Position numbers and translations under genes: made by a program | Assembly: GCA_964632395.1 (NCBI GenBank) | Contig: CAZWES010000010.1 | Coordinates: forward strand, 1 to 40,046 | Reading direction: 5' to 3' | Origin: CAZWES01 sp964632395 | GTDB lineage: Bacteria > Patescibacteriota > Gracilibacteria > Peribacterales > Peribacteraceae | DNA length: 40,046 nucleotides | Part shown: positions 1 through 8,357 of the stretch, one piece after another | How positions within the stretch are numbered: the first letter of the stretch is position 1 | Layout of the letters: every line of letters starts with the position of its first letter | The notes under the pieces: generated by a model | Seen by the model: only the letters and a program-made list of their open reading frames with translations | The model's database searches: none | Told to the model about the DNA's origin: nothing

Positions 1-59
1 CGCTAACGCTCCGTAGCGCTCCTGGGCTAAGCGCAGGGTAAAGGTGTAATCTATTATGT

Positions 60-272
60 ATGAGTCACAACGGATTTCTAGCCGATGAATTACTAAAAGG
101 AACTAGTCTCAGTGAGGATGAATTGAGAAAAGTATATAACAAGAAATCTGTCTCAAAAGAAGCAAGAAGAAAAGCAGGAAAAGCTCTGGGGTATTCCGAG
201 CTCAGGATATTTTTGGGCAAACTTGTGAGTCGATTCCGCAGAGAACACGAATCTGTCACCACCCCCAACTAA
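60..272 (+). CDS. small basic hypothetical protein (70 aa)
   Basis: A 70-residue ORF rich in Lys, Arg, Glu and Ser, with no signal peptide, membrane segment or family that I recognise. It starts at an ATG. A possible -10 box TAATCT at 47-52 would put transcription start at about 59, next to the ATG, as for other genes in this window. It ends convergently with dnaE, overlapping the dnaE stop by 4 nt, a compact arrangement typical of real neighbours. The opposite strand is also open here (65-268), but that frame has a less natural composition. The repeated charged motifs suggest a helical, perhaps nucleic-acid-binding peptide, but that is a guess. Confidence 0.5.
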   Translation: MSHNGFLADELLKGTSLSEDELRKVYNKKSVSKEARRKAGKALGYSELRIFLGKLVSRFRREHESVTTPN

Positions 273-3200
273 GACGCCACCTCCACATACTTCCCCATCA
301 CCTCTTCAACCTTCTTTTCCAGAATCGTTGACATTGTGACCGTAAGCGGCAAAGGCACATCCTGCGATCCGATTTTTAACTGAATCCTCTCTTTCCCAGG
401 GAACCTCTCAAAAGTTGACTTAAGCTCCATCAAAAGCTGCTTTGGCGCCTGCTCCGGCAACTCAATTGTATGAATTCGTATTGTCGATGGACTCGCAGCT
501 TCAGACTCAGATTTAGCCTTCTTTTGAGATTTGGAATTTGAAATTCTTTTGGTGCTTGGTGCTTGGAATTTGGAAGCCGCATCATCAAAAACTCCCTCCA
601 ACTCCCCCACCGCCTCCTCCACTTTCATTCCTCTTGCAATAAACCCCGCCAAATCTCCAATCAAATCAGACGCCTTCGCACCGCTTTCTTCACCAACTGT
701 GACGGTTTCACCGGCTATGACGTTACCTTCCTCATCAACCGCTTCCAAAACTTCCGGTTCCTCAAAAGCAATACGTGTGATATTCAGGCCTTCCTTCGCC
801 TCTTTCTCATCAAAAAACCCTTCCTCCTTCGCACGCTCAACCATACGAGGTAGTGATGCTTTTTTGACTGCGTCAGCTCTGACCTGCATTTGCCCCGCAC
901 GCTCGTCCAGAGTTCCGCCGACGACAAGCACAGTATCCGCATCCTCAAGCCATCCAGCGGCAACTGCATATGTCTTCGGGAAAAGTGTGATCTCGATTTT
1001 TCCGGTTGGATCTTCCAAAAATACAATGCACATTGTGTCTCCTTTTTTAGTTGTGATCTTTTTAATTCCCTCAACAATTCCTGCAACTTTAATCTTTTTT
1101 CCGATCATTTCACGATTGAAGTCGCGGACGAGTTGGACTTTTTTGCTGATATATTTCGTCAAACCTGCAAGCGGATGGCTTGAAACATAAAGCCCAAGAG
1201 TTTCTTTTTCCCACTGCAGCCGCATGGCCTGCGGAACTTCTTTCGTCTCGGGGAATTCTATCGTTGCCGCTCCTCCTTTATCTTCCACATGTGCAAAAAG
1301 ATCAGTTTGCTCAGAGCCAACATCGCCGGCAGCTTTGCTGAACTCTGCAATTTTATCGTAGTTGGCAACAAATTTACTGCGCTCGCCCAAACTATCCAAC
1401 GCTCCGCACTTTGCCAATGCTTCAATCAACTTCTTGTTTAGAAGTTTTGACGGGATCCGCTGCCCAAAATCTTCGATAGATTCAAATTTTCCGGTTTCCT
1501 CTCGGATGGTGATGATTTGACGAACAGAACTCTCCCCCACTCCCTTGACTGCTGTAAGACCAAAGCGAATCTTTTTGCCTTTGATCGCCGTAAAGTGTGC
1601 GAGTGATTCATTTATATCCGGAGGCAAAACTTCTATTCCCATCGCACGACATTCCTCAATTTCAAACGCTACACGATCCGTATTTTCTGCGTCTGCACTA
1701 AGCATAGCGGCCATAAACTCGGTCGGATAATGTGCCTTTAAGTAAGCCGTTTCGTAGGAGATGCGTGCATAACTTGCAGCATGAGCTTTAGGGAATCCAT
1801 AACCAGCAAATGGCATAACAACGTCATCAAACATCTTAATGGCCAACTTGCGATCGTACTTATTTTTGACAGCACCCTCGATAAACTTCTCTCTTTGTGC
1901 GTCCAATTCTTTTTTAATCTTTTTCCCAATCGCTTTGCGAAGGATATCCGCCTCCCCCAGAGAGTAACCAGAAAAAATGCGGGCAAGCTGCAAAATCTGC
2001 TCCTGATAAACACCGATTCCATAAGTCTCCTTCAATATCGGTTCAAGATCGTCATGAAGATACTGCACTTTTTCTTTTTCATGCTTTCGTTTGATATAGC
2101 TTGGAATCCATTCCATCGGCCCCGGACGGAACAGCGAAATCATGGCTGTTATATCGTTGAACTCCGTCGGCTTTAGTTGTTTTAAATAACGACGCATCCC
2201 CGCAGATTCCAACTGGAACACTCCAGTAGTTTCCGCACGTGCAAGGAGTTTGAATGCATTTTTGTCATCAACAGGAATTTTGGACATATCTATCTTCTTT
2301 TCATGAAGCCTCTCGATAATTTCCAAAGTCGTCTGAATTATGCTCAGGTTTTTTAACCCGAGGAAATCCATTTTTAAGAGACCCAAAGCTTCGAGCGGTT
2401 TTGCAGAGTATTGTGTGATGATCGTCTTATCGTCTTTTGGCGCTTTCTGTAGCGCTGTATGGCTCACTGTTGGATCTTTTGTGATGATGACGCCACATGC
2501 GTGGACAGAGACATGACGAGATTTTCCTTCCAGTTTTAAAGCGGTATCCACAATCTTTCTATAAGTTTCATTACCATCATAAGCGACTTTGAGTTCTGAG
2601 GATTGCTTGAGCGCTGCCTTGAGCTTTGTTCCCGGACGCTCGGGTATGAGTTTTGCAAGTTCGTTCATCTCCGCAAATGGGACACCGTACGCACGGCCAA
2701 CATCCTTGACTGCGGCACGAGCTGCGAGAGTCCCAAAAGTACAGATCTGGACAACATGATCGCGACCATATTTTTCTGCAACATATTCCAGAACCTCATC
2801 ACGCCTTGTATCTGCAAAGTCCAGATCAATATCCGGCATGCTTACACGTTCCGGATTAAGGAATCGCTCGAAAATAAGACCATGCTCAAGCGGATCGAGA
2901 GTTGTGATATCCAAACTGTAACTGACAATGGAGCCTGCAGCAGATCCGCGCCCCGGCCCCACTGTTATACCTTGGCTCTTTGCGTAACGGACAAAATCGG
3001 AGACTACGAGGAAGTAGCCGGAAAATCCCATTTGATCGATGATTCCGAGTTCGTACTCCAAACGTTCTTTAATTTCTTTTGTGACTTTTCCGTATCGTCT
3101 TTTTAGCCCTTCTTCGCACTCCTTCTTCAAATATGAAGACTCAGTCTCCCCTTTTGGAACATCAAAAACCGGAATTTGGTATTTTCCAAACTCAAAATTA

Positions 3201-4027
3201 ACTTCACATCGGTCGGCAATGACTTTTGTATTTTCCAGCGCTTCAGGAACATGCTTGAATGACTCCTCCATTTCTTCAAACGGTCGCATAGAAAAATCGG
3301 AGTCCATCATCGAGAAGCGATTTGTATCCTGAACGTTTGAGTTCTTTTGAATGCAAAGCAGAACATCGTGCGCCTCCGCGTCTTCTTTCCTGCAATAGTG
3401 ACTATTGCATGTTGCAACCACTGGAACTTTGAGTTCCTCGCTAAGCTTGATGAGCTGCTGATTTACCTCCGCCTGCCCTGTTACATTTGGAAGATCCATT
3501 AGCTCAAAGTAAACGTTATCTTCCCCAAAGAACGACCTGTATTTCTCGACTAGAGCTGCGACCCGCTCTGAATCCTCAACCAGTGCAGCTTGCGGTATCT
3601 GCCCCCCGATCGGACCCGAAAGCGCAATCAATCCTTTGCCATACTTTTCCAAAAGCTCATCATCAACTCTCGGCTTGTAATACATGCCCTCAAGCGCAGC
3701 AAGAGTCGCAAGTTCAAGAATGTTTTGGTAACCCTCATCAGTTTCTGCAAGAAGTGTTAACGGAAATCTTTTTGAATCCGCACGTTCCTTGTCGTGGCGA
3801 GTTCTGGCTGCTATGTATACCTCAAGCCCAAGAATCGGTTTTATTTTGTGCTCCTTTGCTGCCTTATAAAACTCGATCAGCCCATACGTGTACCCCTTAT
3901 CCGCAAGCCCAACCGCAGTCTGTTTGAGCTCTTTGGCGCGCAGCACAATTTCCTCAGGCTGCGGCAAGCCCTCCAAAAGGGAGTATGTGGAGTGGCAATG
4001 GAGATGGACAAAATCAGTCGCTTTCAT
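269..4027 (-). CDS. dnaE: DNA polymerase III subunit alpha
   Basis: Replicative DNA polymerase catalytic subunit, 1252 aa (family members are usually about 1100-1200). The N-terminal PHP domain is marked by HLHCHSTYSLLEG (residues ~9-21). The C-family polymerase core shows GPGRGSAAGS (~355) and the catalytic motif PDIDLDFAD (~396-404). A helix-hairpin-helix region follows (GLTAVKGVGESS), then an OB-fold (GKKIKVAGIVEGIKKI, ~980). The C-terminal ~100 residues form a low-complexity Lys/Ser linker and a short domain; the linker at ~1151-1168 is encoded by a simple-sequence repeat (separate entry). The start ATG is 3 nt downstream of the predicted transcription start from TATCAT at 4037-4042. It probably forms its own transcription unit, 47 nt after the hypothetical gene at 4075. 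Confidence 0.97.
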   Translation of the reverse strand: MKATDFVHLHCHSTYSLLEGLPQPEEIVLRAKELKQTAVGLADKGYTYGLIEFYKAAKEHKIKPILGLEVYIAARTRHDKERADSKRFPLTLLAETDEGYQNILELATLAALEGMYYKPRVDDELLEKYGKGLIALSGPIGGQIPQAALVEDSERVAALVEKYRSFFGEDNVYFELMDLPNVTGQAEVNQQLIKLSEELKVPVVATCNSHYCRKEDAEAHDVLLCIQKNSNVQDTNRFSMMDSDFSMRPFEEMEESFKHVPEALENTKVIADRCEVNFEFGKYQIPVFDVPKGETESSYLKKECEEGLKRRYGKVTKEIKERLEYELGIIDQMGFSGYFLVVSDFVRYAKSQGITVGPGRGSAAGSIVSYSLDITTLDPLEHGLIFERFLNPERVSMPDIDLDFADTRRDEVLEYVAEKYGRDHVVQICTFGTLAARAAVKDVGRAYGVPFAEMNELAKLIPERPGTKLKAALKQSSELKVAYDGNETYRKIVDTALKLEGKSRHVSVHACGVIITKDPTVSHTALQKAPKDDKTIITQYSAKPLEALGLLKMDFLGLKNLSIIQTTLEIIERLHEKKIDMSKIPVDDKNAFKLLARAETTGVFQLESAGMRRYLKQLKPTEFNDITAMISLFRPGPMEWIPSYIKRKHEKEKVQYLHDDLEPILKETYGIGVYQEQILQLARIFSGYSLGEADILRKAIGKKIKKELDAQREKFIEGAVKNKYDRKLAIKMFDDVVMPFAGYGFPKAHAASYARISYETAYLKAHYPTEFMAAMLSADAENTDRVAFEIEECRAMGIEVLPPDINESLAHFTAIKGKKIRFGLTAVKGVGESSVRQIITIREETGKFESIEDFGQRIPSKLLNKKLIEALAKCGALDSLGERSKFVANYDKIAEFSKAAGDVGSEQTDLFAHVEDKGGAATIEFPETKEVPQAMRLQWEKETLGLYVSSHPLAGLTKYISKKVQLVRDFNREMIGKKIKVAGIVEGIKKITTKKGDTMCIVFLEDPTGKIEITLFPKTYAVAAGWLEDADTVLVVGGTLDERAGQMQVRADAVKKASLPRMVERAKEEGFFDEKEAKEGLNITRIAFEEPEVLEAVDEEGNVIAGETVTVGEESGAKASDLIGDLAGFIARGMKVEEAVGELEGVFDDAASKFQAPSTKRISNSKSQKKAKSESEAASPSTIRIHTIELPEQAPKQLLMELKSTFERFPGKERIQLKIGSQDVPLPLTVTMSTILEKKVEEVMGKYVEVAS
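522..575. repeat. simple-sequence repeat inside dnaE linker
   Basis: The words TTTGGAATTTG and CTTGGTGCTTGG are tandemly arranged, with a composition unlike the surrounding dnaE codons. The frame stays open and the tract encodes a Lys/Ser/Gln-rich peptide (residues ~1151-1168) in the linker after the OB-fold. It looks like an in-frame insertion or expansion. Confidence 0.6.
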
Positions 4028-4074
4028 CAGGGTTTGATGATAGCGGAGGATTGCTCAGGGATGGAGCAATTTTG

Positions 4075-4716
4075 TCAGGAGTTTGCTTCAGCCTCTTTAG
4101 CAACCCCTGGAACTGAGAATGTGAACCCAAATGTATTCTGACCTTTATTGTCTTTAACATTTACTTTAGGGTGCCCATTCCATTTATCATCAAATATGGC
4201 AGTTAGTGCTGCTGCTAAAGAGTTATTCTTATGTGCTTCTGCCGCTTCTTCTCGTCTTACCTGATCACTCTCAACCGCACTCTGTATTCCCACGCCCCTA
4301 CCCCCCAAAGCTCTTGTTAGATTTCTTACCGTTCTCTCCATTGTCTCCTCAACAGCACGCACTTCTGCTTCTATTTTATCGGGGACAAGATTTGTAAAAT
4401 GCCCTTTCTGTTTAAGAAAACTATACTCTCCTTCATCATTACCTTTCTCGATCCTCGCCTCAATTTCTAAAAGAATTTCTCTAAGATCAAGAACTGGTAT
4501 TTTCTCACCTCCTTTGGAATCAACTAGAAAGAGCTTTTGTAATTCTGGAGGAAGTTTGCCAATAAGATTCTCTACACTTCGATCCAGCTCTGCATCCTTT
4601 TCTCCTTCTAACTCGTTACGTCTTCGAAAGGCATCTAAGGGTAACAGTGCGGGCTGCTCTGGAGCCTGGTCGTCGGCTGGCTTTGCTGCTTCTGCTTGTT
4701 CTTGTTTTTCTGGCAT
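4075..4716 (-). CDS. hypothetical charged cytoplasmic protein (213 aa)
   Basis: I do not recognise the family. There is no signal peptide or membrane segment. The first ~50 residues are Ala/Glu/Gln/Pro-rich and probably disordered. The middle is helical and acidic (ENLIGKLPPELQKLF, then LREILLEIEARIEKG). A conserved-looking helix contains VEETMERTVRNLTRALGG. The C-terminus has a beta-like stretch ending in FGFTFSVPGVAKEAEANS. The ATG at 4716 has no Shine-Dalgarno. A possible promoter TTGACA (4771-4776 on the minus strand) with a weak -10 TTAGTG 17 nt further on (4748-4753) would give a leader of about 25 nt. The rest of the 4717-4945 spacer shows nothing I can name. It lies upstream of dnaE on the same strand but seems separately transcribed. 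Confidence 0.7.
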   Translation of the reverse strand: MPEKQEQAEAAKPADDQAPEQPALLPLDAFRRRNELEGEKDAELDRSVENLIGKLPPELQKLFLVDSKGGEKIPVLDLREILLEIEARIEKGNDEGEYSFLKQKGHFTNLVPDKIEAEVRAVEETMERTVRNLTRALGGRGVGIQSAVESDQVRREEAAEAHKNNSLAAALTAIFDDKWNGHPKVNVKDNKGQNTFGFTFSVPGVAKEAEANS

Positions 4717-4945
4717 GATTGATTGTGTAGGAAATAAAAGGGAGCCACACTAACGCTTTATCATTTCGCTTGTCAATGTTCAACTTCTAATCTCCACTTG
4801 TTTCCCAACAACTGATGCTGAGAATATGGCTTTCCTAAGCCAAGAATTTAAGGTGGTAGAAGATAGGTTCAGCCCGTTTTTTTGTCACGATATGACCCCT
4901 TGTCATTCTGAACTCGTCCCACATTCTATTGCCATCACTCATCTT

Positions 4946-4975
4946 ACCAGTATACCAGTATACTGGTATACTGGT
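4946..4975. promoter_or_regulatory. 30-bp perfect palindromic operator of the TrpR-like gene
   Basis: A perfect 30-bp dyad centred at 4960.5. Each half is two copies of an ACCAGTAT-type octamer in tandem, with the mirrored ACTGGTAT octamers on the other side, so there are four half-sites with 8-bp periodicity. Its last base is the first T of the TTGACA -35 box, so a bound protein would block RNA polymerase. Two repressor dimers could bind side by side. The obvious ligand is the TrpR-like product encoded just downstream (inference). Confidence 0.85.
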
Positions 4976-5003
4976 TGACAACTCACACAAGAAAAAATAG
5001 AAT
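4975..5003 (+). promoter_or_regulatory. sigma70-type promoter giving a leaderless mRNA
   Basis: TTGACA at 4975-4980, a spacer of exactly 17 bp, and TAGAAT at 4998-5003. Counting 7 nt from the last base of the -10 box puts +1 at 5010, the A of the ATG. There is no room for a ribosome binding site. Confidence 0.8.
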
Positions 5004-5009
5004 ATCCAC

Positions 5010-5417
5010 ATGGGTGGCAAAGTCGAGTATCGAAAACTAAGCAATAGGCAACGCAGTATCCTAAAAAAGGAATTATTCGATACATTCAAAAAGTTGGGTA
5101 TTGGAGATGAAAGCGCACTTCTCCTTTATGACTTACTCATGCGGAGTGAAGTTATTATGCTCTCGCGAAGAATTTTAATAGCGAGAGAGTTGTTCAAAGG
5201 GCACACACGAGAATATATCAAAAACAAGCTTCGCGTCGGTCTCGATACAATCAGATCCGTAGATTCATGGCTCGAGGTGCGCTTTCCTGATTACCACCAA
5301 ATCATTTCCCCCTTGTTTGAGAAAAACAACAAAAAAAACATTAAGATCACAGACCTTCCAAAAACCATTTCTCCAATGAAGAAAAAACTTTTGTCGGCGC
5401 TGCTTAAGATCGAGTAA
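5010..5417 (+). CDS. TrpR/YerC-like helix-turn-helix repressor
   Basis: A 135-aa DNA-binding protein resembling the Trp-repressor superfamily (YerC/YecD type). A helical N-terminus (LSNRQRSILKKELFDTFKKL) is followed by LLYDLLMRSEVIMLSRRILIARELFKG. The helix-turn-helix is then TREYIKNKLRVGLDTIRSVDSWLE (~residues 68-92). The C-terminal ~40 residues are basic and less conserved. It has no identifiable ligand domain, so tryptophan binding cannot be claimed. The gene stands alone between minus-strand genes. A four-half-site palindrome overlapping its own -35 box predicts negative autoregulation. The start is fixed by the promoter, which places +1 on this ATG. Confidence 0.8.
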   Translation: MGGKVEYRKLSNRQRSILKKELFDTFKKLGIGDESALLLYDLLMRSEVIMLSRRILIARELFKGHTREYIKNKLRVGLDTIRSVDSWLEVRFPDYHQIISPLFEKNNKKNIKITDLPKTISPMKKKLLSALLKIE

Positions 5418-5471
5418 ATGGATATAGAAAACTCAAAGGCATATGGCTGAGCTGCTGGAGCTGTACCCCCT

Positions 5472-5513
5472 ATATTTCACATATATGACGATATCGTATT
5501 AAAAGTGAAATAT
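5472..5513. other. symmetric nested dyad, unknown function
   Basis: Outer arms ATATTTCAC (5472-5480) and GTGAAATAT (5505-5513) are exact inverted repeats. The inner ACGATATCGT (5488-5497) is itself a perfect palindrome. The two gaps are 7 bp each, giving exact 9-7-10-7-9 symmetry about 5492.5. No T-tract follows, so it is not a normal terminator. It sits between convergent genes and could be a protein-binding or recombination site. Confidence 0.5.
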
Positions 5514-5537
5514 GCGGCAAAAAGGAGTTATAAGCCC

Positions 5538-5558
5538 AAAATTTGCACACCCTGCAAA
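5538..5558 (-). terminator. weak putative terminator after murD
   Basis: Read on the minus strand, the stem TTTGCA/TGCAAA (5553-5558 with 5542-5547, 5-nt loop) is followed by TTTT. It lies 56 nt past the murD stop. The stem is AT-rich, so the call is weak. Confidence 0.3.
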
Positions 5559-5613
5559 ATAGTCTAGTCTTTTCGAAAATATACTTTAAAACAGTCGAGT
5601 CTACTAAAATTTG

Positions 5614-6948
5614 CTATTTCCCGCCCATTTCTCGCACAATTAGACTAAACCGCCTTCCCCTCTCCTTCGCATTCTTAAACATATCAAAGCTGGCACACGC
5701 AGGGCTTAAAACCACATTATCACCTGATTTGGAGGCGCTACGGGTCACCTCGATCGTCTTCTCAAAATCAGACGGTTCAGGATTTTCAATCACAAGTTCT
5801 GACGGTATTTGACTCCTGAATGTCTCTGCCATCTCCCCGTACGACACAACTCTCACACCTCTTTTCTTGATGACCTCGTAAAGACTGGAAAAATCCATTC
5901 CTTTATCCCGCCCACCCATCAAAATTACGAGCTTACCCTCAGGAAAAACCTCACATGCGGTGATAACTGATTCCGGAGTTGTGCACGAGCTATCGTTGTA
6001 CCATTTGACCCCATCAATCTCGCGAATGAACTCCAGGCGATGTGGAACACCGGGGAACTCCTTCAAAACTTTCCCGATATTTTCCTCGGAAACTTTCAAC
6101 GCACGAGCGGCTGTGACTGCGGCGCGGATTGTATCGGGATGAGTTACGCACTTGATATTTTCCGGTACATCATCCGTGAACCAATGAACCCCACTTTCTA
6201 AGCCCTCAGCAAATTTTTTGACGATTGAATCCTCCCGATTGAGCACTGCAATATCTTTATTAAGTGCGAAATGCGAAATGCGAAATGCGAAACCCTCGTC
6301 ATGTTCTGATTTTTGGTGCGCAACAATTTGCCTTTTGGCTTCCGCATATTCTTTCATATCTTTGTGCCAATTAAGATGGTTTGGAGTGATATTGAGCACA
6401 ACAGCAATATTTGGACTCACAGGACAATCAATAAGCTGAAAGGATGATAGCTCCAACACCAAAAACTTCTTCGCATTTCGATATTCGCATTTCGCATTTT
6501 TCTCCATTGACCAATTTTCAATCAAATCCATTCTTGGAATTCCATCATTCCCCCCACGCCCAACTCGATCATCCCCAAACTCCGCTTTCAAAAACTCCTC
6601 AATCAATGCCACACAAGTCGTCTTTCCATTACTACCCGTAACCCCAACTGTGACTCCGCCAAAGCCTTTCAAAACCTCAGTAGTTGATGAAGTAACAGGA
6701 ATCCCCTTCTCCTTCGCTTCCACCATCAACTTATGATCCAATGGAAACCCCGGCGACCTAAACACCAAATCAACCCCATCAAGATTTGACCCCAATTCGC
6801 ATTTCGCATTTCGATATTCGCATTTTTTACCATCATCAAAAACAAAAACCCTATCAATACCTGATAAACCACACAACCAGTCTGCAACGCACTGGCCATC
6901 AACCCCGTACCCGAGGATGCCTATTGATCCACGAACTTCGCTTTGCAT
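5614..6948 (-). CDS. murD: UDP-N-acetylmuramoylalanine--D-glutamate ligase (MurD)
   Basis: Adds D-glutamate to UDP-MurNAc-L-Ala in cytoplasmic peptidoglycan synthesis. It is 444 aa, the usual family size. An N-terminal Rossmann-like region (SIGILGYGVDGQ) is followed by the substrate loop DLVFRSPGFPLDH and the ATP-binding P-loop VGVTGSNGKTT. Further Mur motifs are VLELSSFQL, NITPNHLNWH, WYNDSSCTTPES and LILMGGRDKG. Three short segments rich in C, E, Y, R, N, A and K (around residues 41-52, 149-161 and 219-228) are encoded by CGCATTT-type repeats and look like in-frame insertions in loops. Its first 28 nt overlap the end of the upstream secreted-protein gene, so it is probably translated from the tail of that operon mRNA. 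Confidence 0.95.
   Translation of the reverse strand: MQSEVRGSIGILGYGVDGQCVADWLCGLSGIDRVFVFDDGKKCEYRNAKCELGSNLDGVDLVFRSPGFPLDHKLMVEAKEKGIPVTSSTTEVLKGFGGVTVGVTGSNGKTTCVALIEEFLKAEFGDDRVGRGGNDGIPRMDLIENWSMEKNAKCEYRNAKKFLVLELSSFQLIDCPVSPNIAVVLNITPNHLNWHKDMKEYAEAKRQIVAHQKSEHDEGFAFRISHFALNKDIAVLNREDSIVKKFAEGLESGVHWFTDDVPENIKCVTHPDTIRAAVTAARALKVSEENIGKVLKEFPGVPHRLEFIREIDGVKWYNDSSCTTPESVITACEVFPEGKLVILMGGRDKGMDFSSLYEVIKKRGVRVVSYGEMAETFRSQIPSELVIENPEPSDFEKTIEVTRSASKSGDNVVLSPACASFDMFKNAKERGRRFSLIVREMGGK
6264..6292. repeat. CGAAATG tandem repeat inside murD (copy 1)
   Basis: Four tandem copies of a GCGAAAT-type heptamer on the plus strand, opposite in orientation to the other two copies in this gene. 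In frame it encodes a short aromatic/Phe-Arg peptide just before the AVLN segment of MurD. Confidence 0.7.
6470..6500. repeat. TTCGCATT repeat inside murD (copy 2)
   Basis: TTCGCATTTCGATA followed by TTCGCATTTCGCATTTT. The minus-strand translation contains CEYRNAK directly before the conserved LVLELSSFQL motif. Confidence 0.7.
6796..6826. repeat. TTCGCATT repeat inside murD (copy 3)
   Basis: Same words as copy 2 in a different order (TTCGCATTTCGCATTTCG, then ATATTCGCATTTTTT). It again encodes CEYRNAK in frame, in the N-terminal domain before the RSPGFPLDH segment. Confidence 0.7.
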
Positions 6949-8351
6949 GCAGGTAGCGTAGCTTCCGATGGATTATTCTTAAAGTAAATAGCTGACCGGA
7001 ATGATGTGTAGCAATCATCAGTCAAAGAAAGCTCAAACGCACGTAGAATCGTCTTTTCGCAGCCACGGTTCTCGCACATCCAAGTTAAAAATGTTGTGAA
7101 GTGGCGGATAAATTTGCGAAGCGGCGGTAGCTTCACTTTTTGCCCTTCAAGTGAAACAGCCTGTGATGCGAAGTCGCGAGTACGAAGATGAAGATCGTTC
7201 GCAAGGTTTTCCATTTTAACCTGCGGATCGCGAAGTGCCATGATTAGGTGAGATTCGCGCGTTACGTGCTCACGATTAATATCTTCCAGATTTTCGGAGG
7301 ACAATGTGTATCCAACAATACCTCCATCACCTTCTTCTATCCTGCGATTCAAATCACGAACATACTCACGGTAAGCAGGACCCTCACGGACCTTAAGGAA
7401 CTCGAATGCATCCGCAAGAGAGCGTGAATAAACTGATGGGAAGTAGTTTTGTAACGTGATGTCCTCACCCGTAACCTTTTGACTGGAAACATCGGAGGGC
7501 CACCCCTTGCATCCGGATTCCCCGGCATTTACTGCAGTAAAAGTACTAAAGTGCTCAAAGATATTGAGTGGATGCGGAGCACTTGCCTGATGCAGATTGC
7601 GAACAAACGTGTCAGCATGATCCCATATCCCTTTTAGTTCATTTCTATACAAAAGCAACCTCTGAGCCAGACCAGAAGTATCTGATCCGAGTTTGAGCAA
7701 AATTTTCTGGAAAAGCGTTGCCTCATCTGTAAAGACCGGATTCGTATCATAAAATGTGAAGCGCTGAGCATTGCAACCTAAGCCACCTCTTCCAAGTGGT
7801 GCAAAATCTGAGTAGTAAGCACAAAGTGCATCGTCATCGGAAGGAGTTGCGTAACGCGGAACTACACCTGTACCAGTCCCCGGGATGACTGGGACCTGTA
7901 CTGTCGGATCAAGTGCATATTCCCTAACCTGACGAATCTTTTCCCACAGATAGCTTGCCTCGTTAAAGTATGCCTCCGCAGCTTCGTAATCCAAATCCTC
8001 CGCCTTTGCAATTACCCCATCTATGAGTTGAGCCAGGACTTCCTCCATTGCACGGATGTCGTGAACAAAGCAGGCTGTGCGGTTGATGTCGCGACTGGGT
8101 TCTATTACACCTCCGGGCAAATCGACAAATAATGTCCTCAGCCTGGAGGCATACATCGCCTTATTCATCTTTTTATCAAAATCAGTCCCCTGCGCAGGAC
8201 CGGAAGATGTGGCATTCATCAACCTATCTGAAATTTCACTGAATACTTCCTGTATATAAGGCGAATTGACGGCAGGAGCTAGAGGCGGCACAAGAGCTGA
8301 CGCTGTCTGCGGTATCAGGAGTAAGCCAATCAGGACAAATACGGTTCGCAT
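6921..8351 (-). CDS. secreted hypothetical protein (476 aa)
   Basis: An exported protein with a clear N-terminal signal peptide (MRTVFVLIGLLLIPQTASA, cleavage likely after ASA). The mature part is mostly helical, with scattered Cys residues that could pair outside the cytoplasm (CFVHD, CAYYSD, GCNAQRF, CKGW, CENRGCEK, CYTSF, CKAKF). There are no repeats, membrane anchor or recognised domain. It is the last exported gene of the minus-strand block: its start lies 6 nt after the stop of the 2602-aa lipoprotein gene, and its end overlaps the murD start by 28 nt. No Shine-Dalgarno is visible, so translation is probably coupled to the upstream gene. I infer that it works with the giant lipoprotein. 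Confidence 0.85.
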   Translation of the reverse strand: MRTVFVLIGLLLIPQTASALVPPLAPAVNSPYIQEVFSEISDRLMNATSSGPAQGTDFDKKMNKAMYASRLRTLFVDLPGGVIEPSRDINRTACFVHDIRAMEEVLAQLIDGVIAKAEDLDYEAAEAYFNEASYLWEKIRQVREYALDPTVQVPVIPGTGTGVVPRYATPSDDDALCAYYSDFAPLGRGGLGCNAQRFTFYDTNPVFTDEATLFQKILLKLGSDTSGLAQRLLLYRNELKGIWDHADTFVRNLHQASAPHPLNIFEHFSTFTAVNAGESGCKGWPSDVSSQKVTGEDITLQNYFPSVYSRSLADAFEFLKVREGPAYREYVRDLNRRIEEGDGGIVGYTLSSENLEDINREHVTRESHLIMALRDPQVKMENLANDLHLRTRDFASQAVSLEGQKVKLPPLRKFIRHFTTFLTWMCENRGCEKTILRAFELSLTDDCYTSFRSAIYFKNNPSEATLPACKAKFVDQ

Positions 8352-8357
8352 AAAAGA

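Noticed and set aside
4050..4070. Hairpin ATTGCTC/GAGCAAT between dnaE and the 213-aa gene as a terminator
   Set aside because: On the minus strand, the direction of both genes, no T-tract follows it. The T-run is on the plus strand, where no gene ends.
5472..5513. XerCD dif-like site
   Set aside because: dif sites have 11-bp arms around a 6-8-bp centre. Here the arms are 9 bp around 24 bp and the words do not match.
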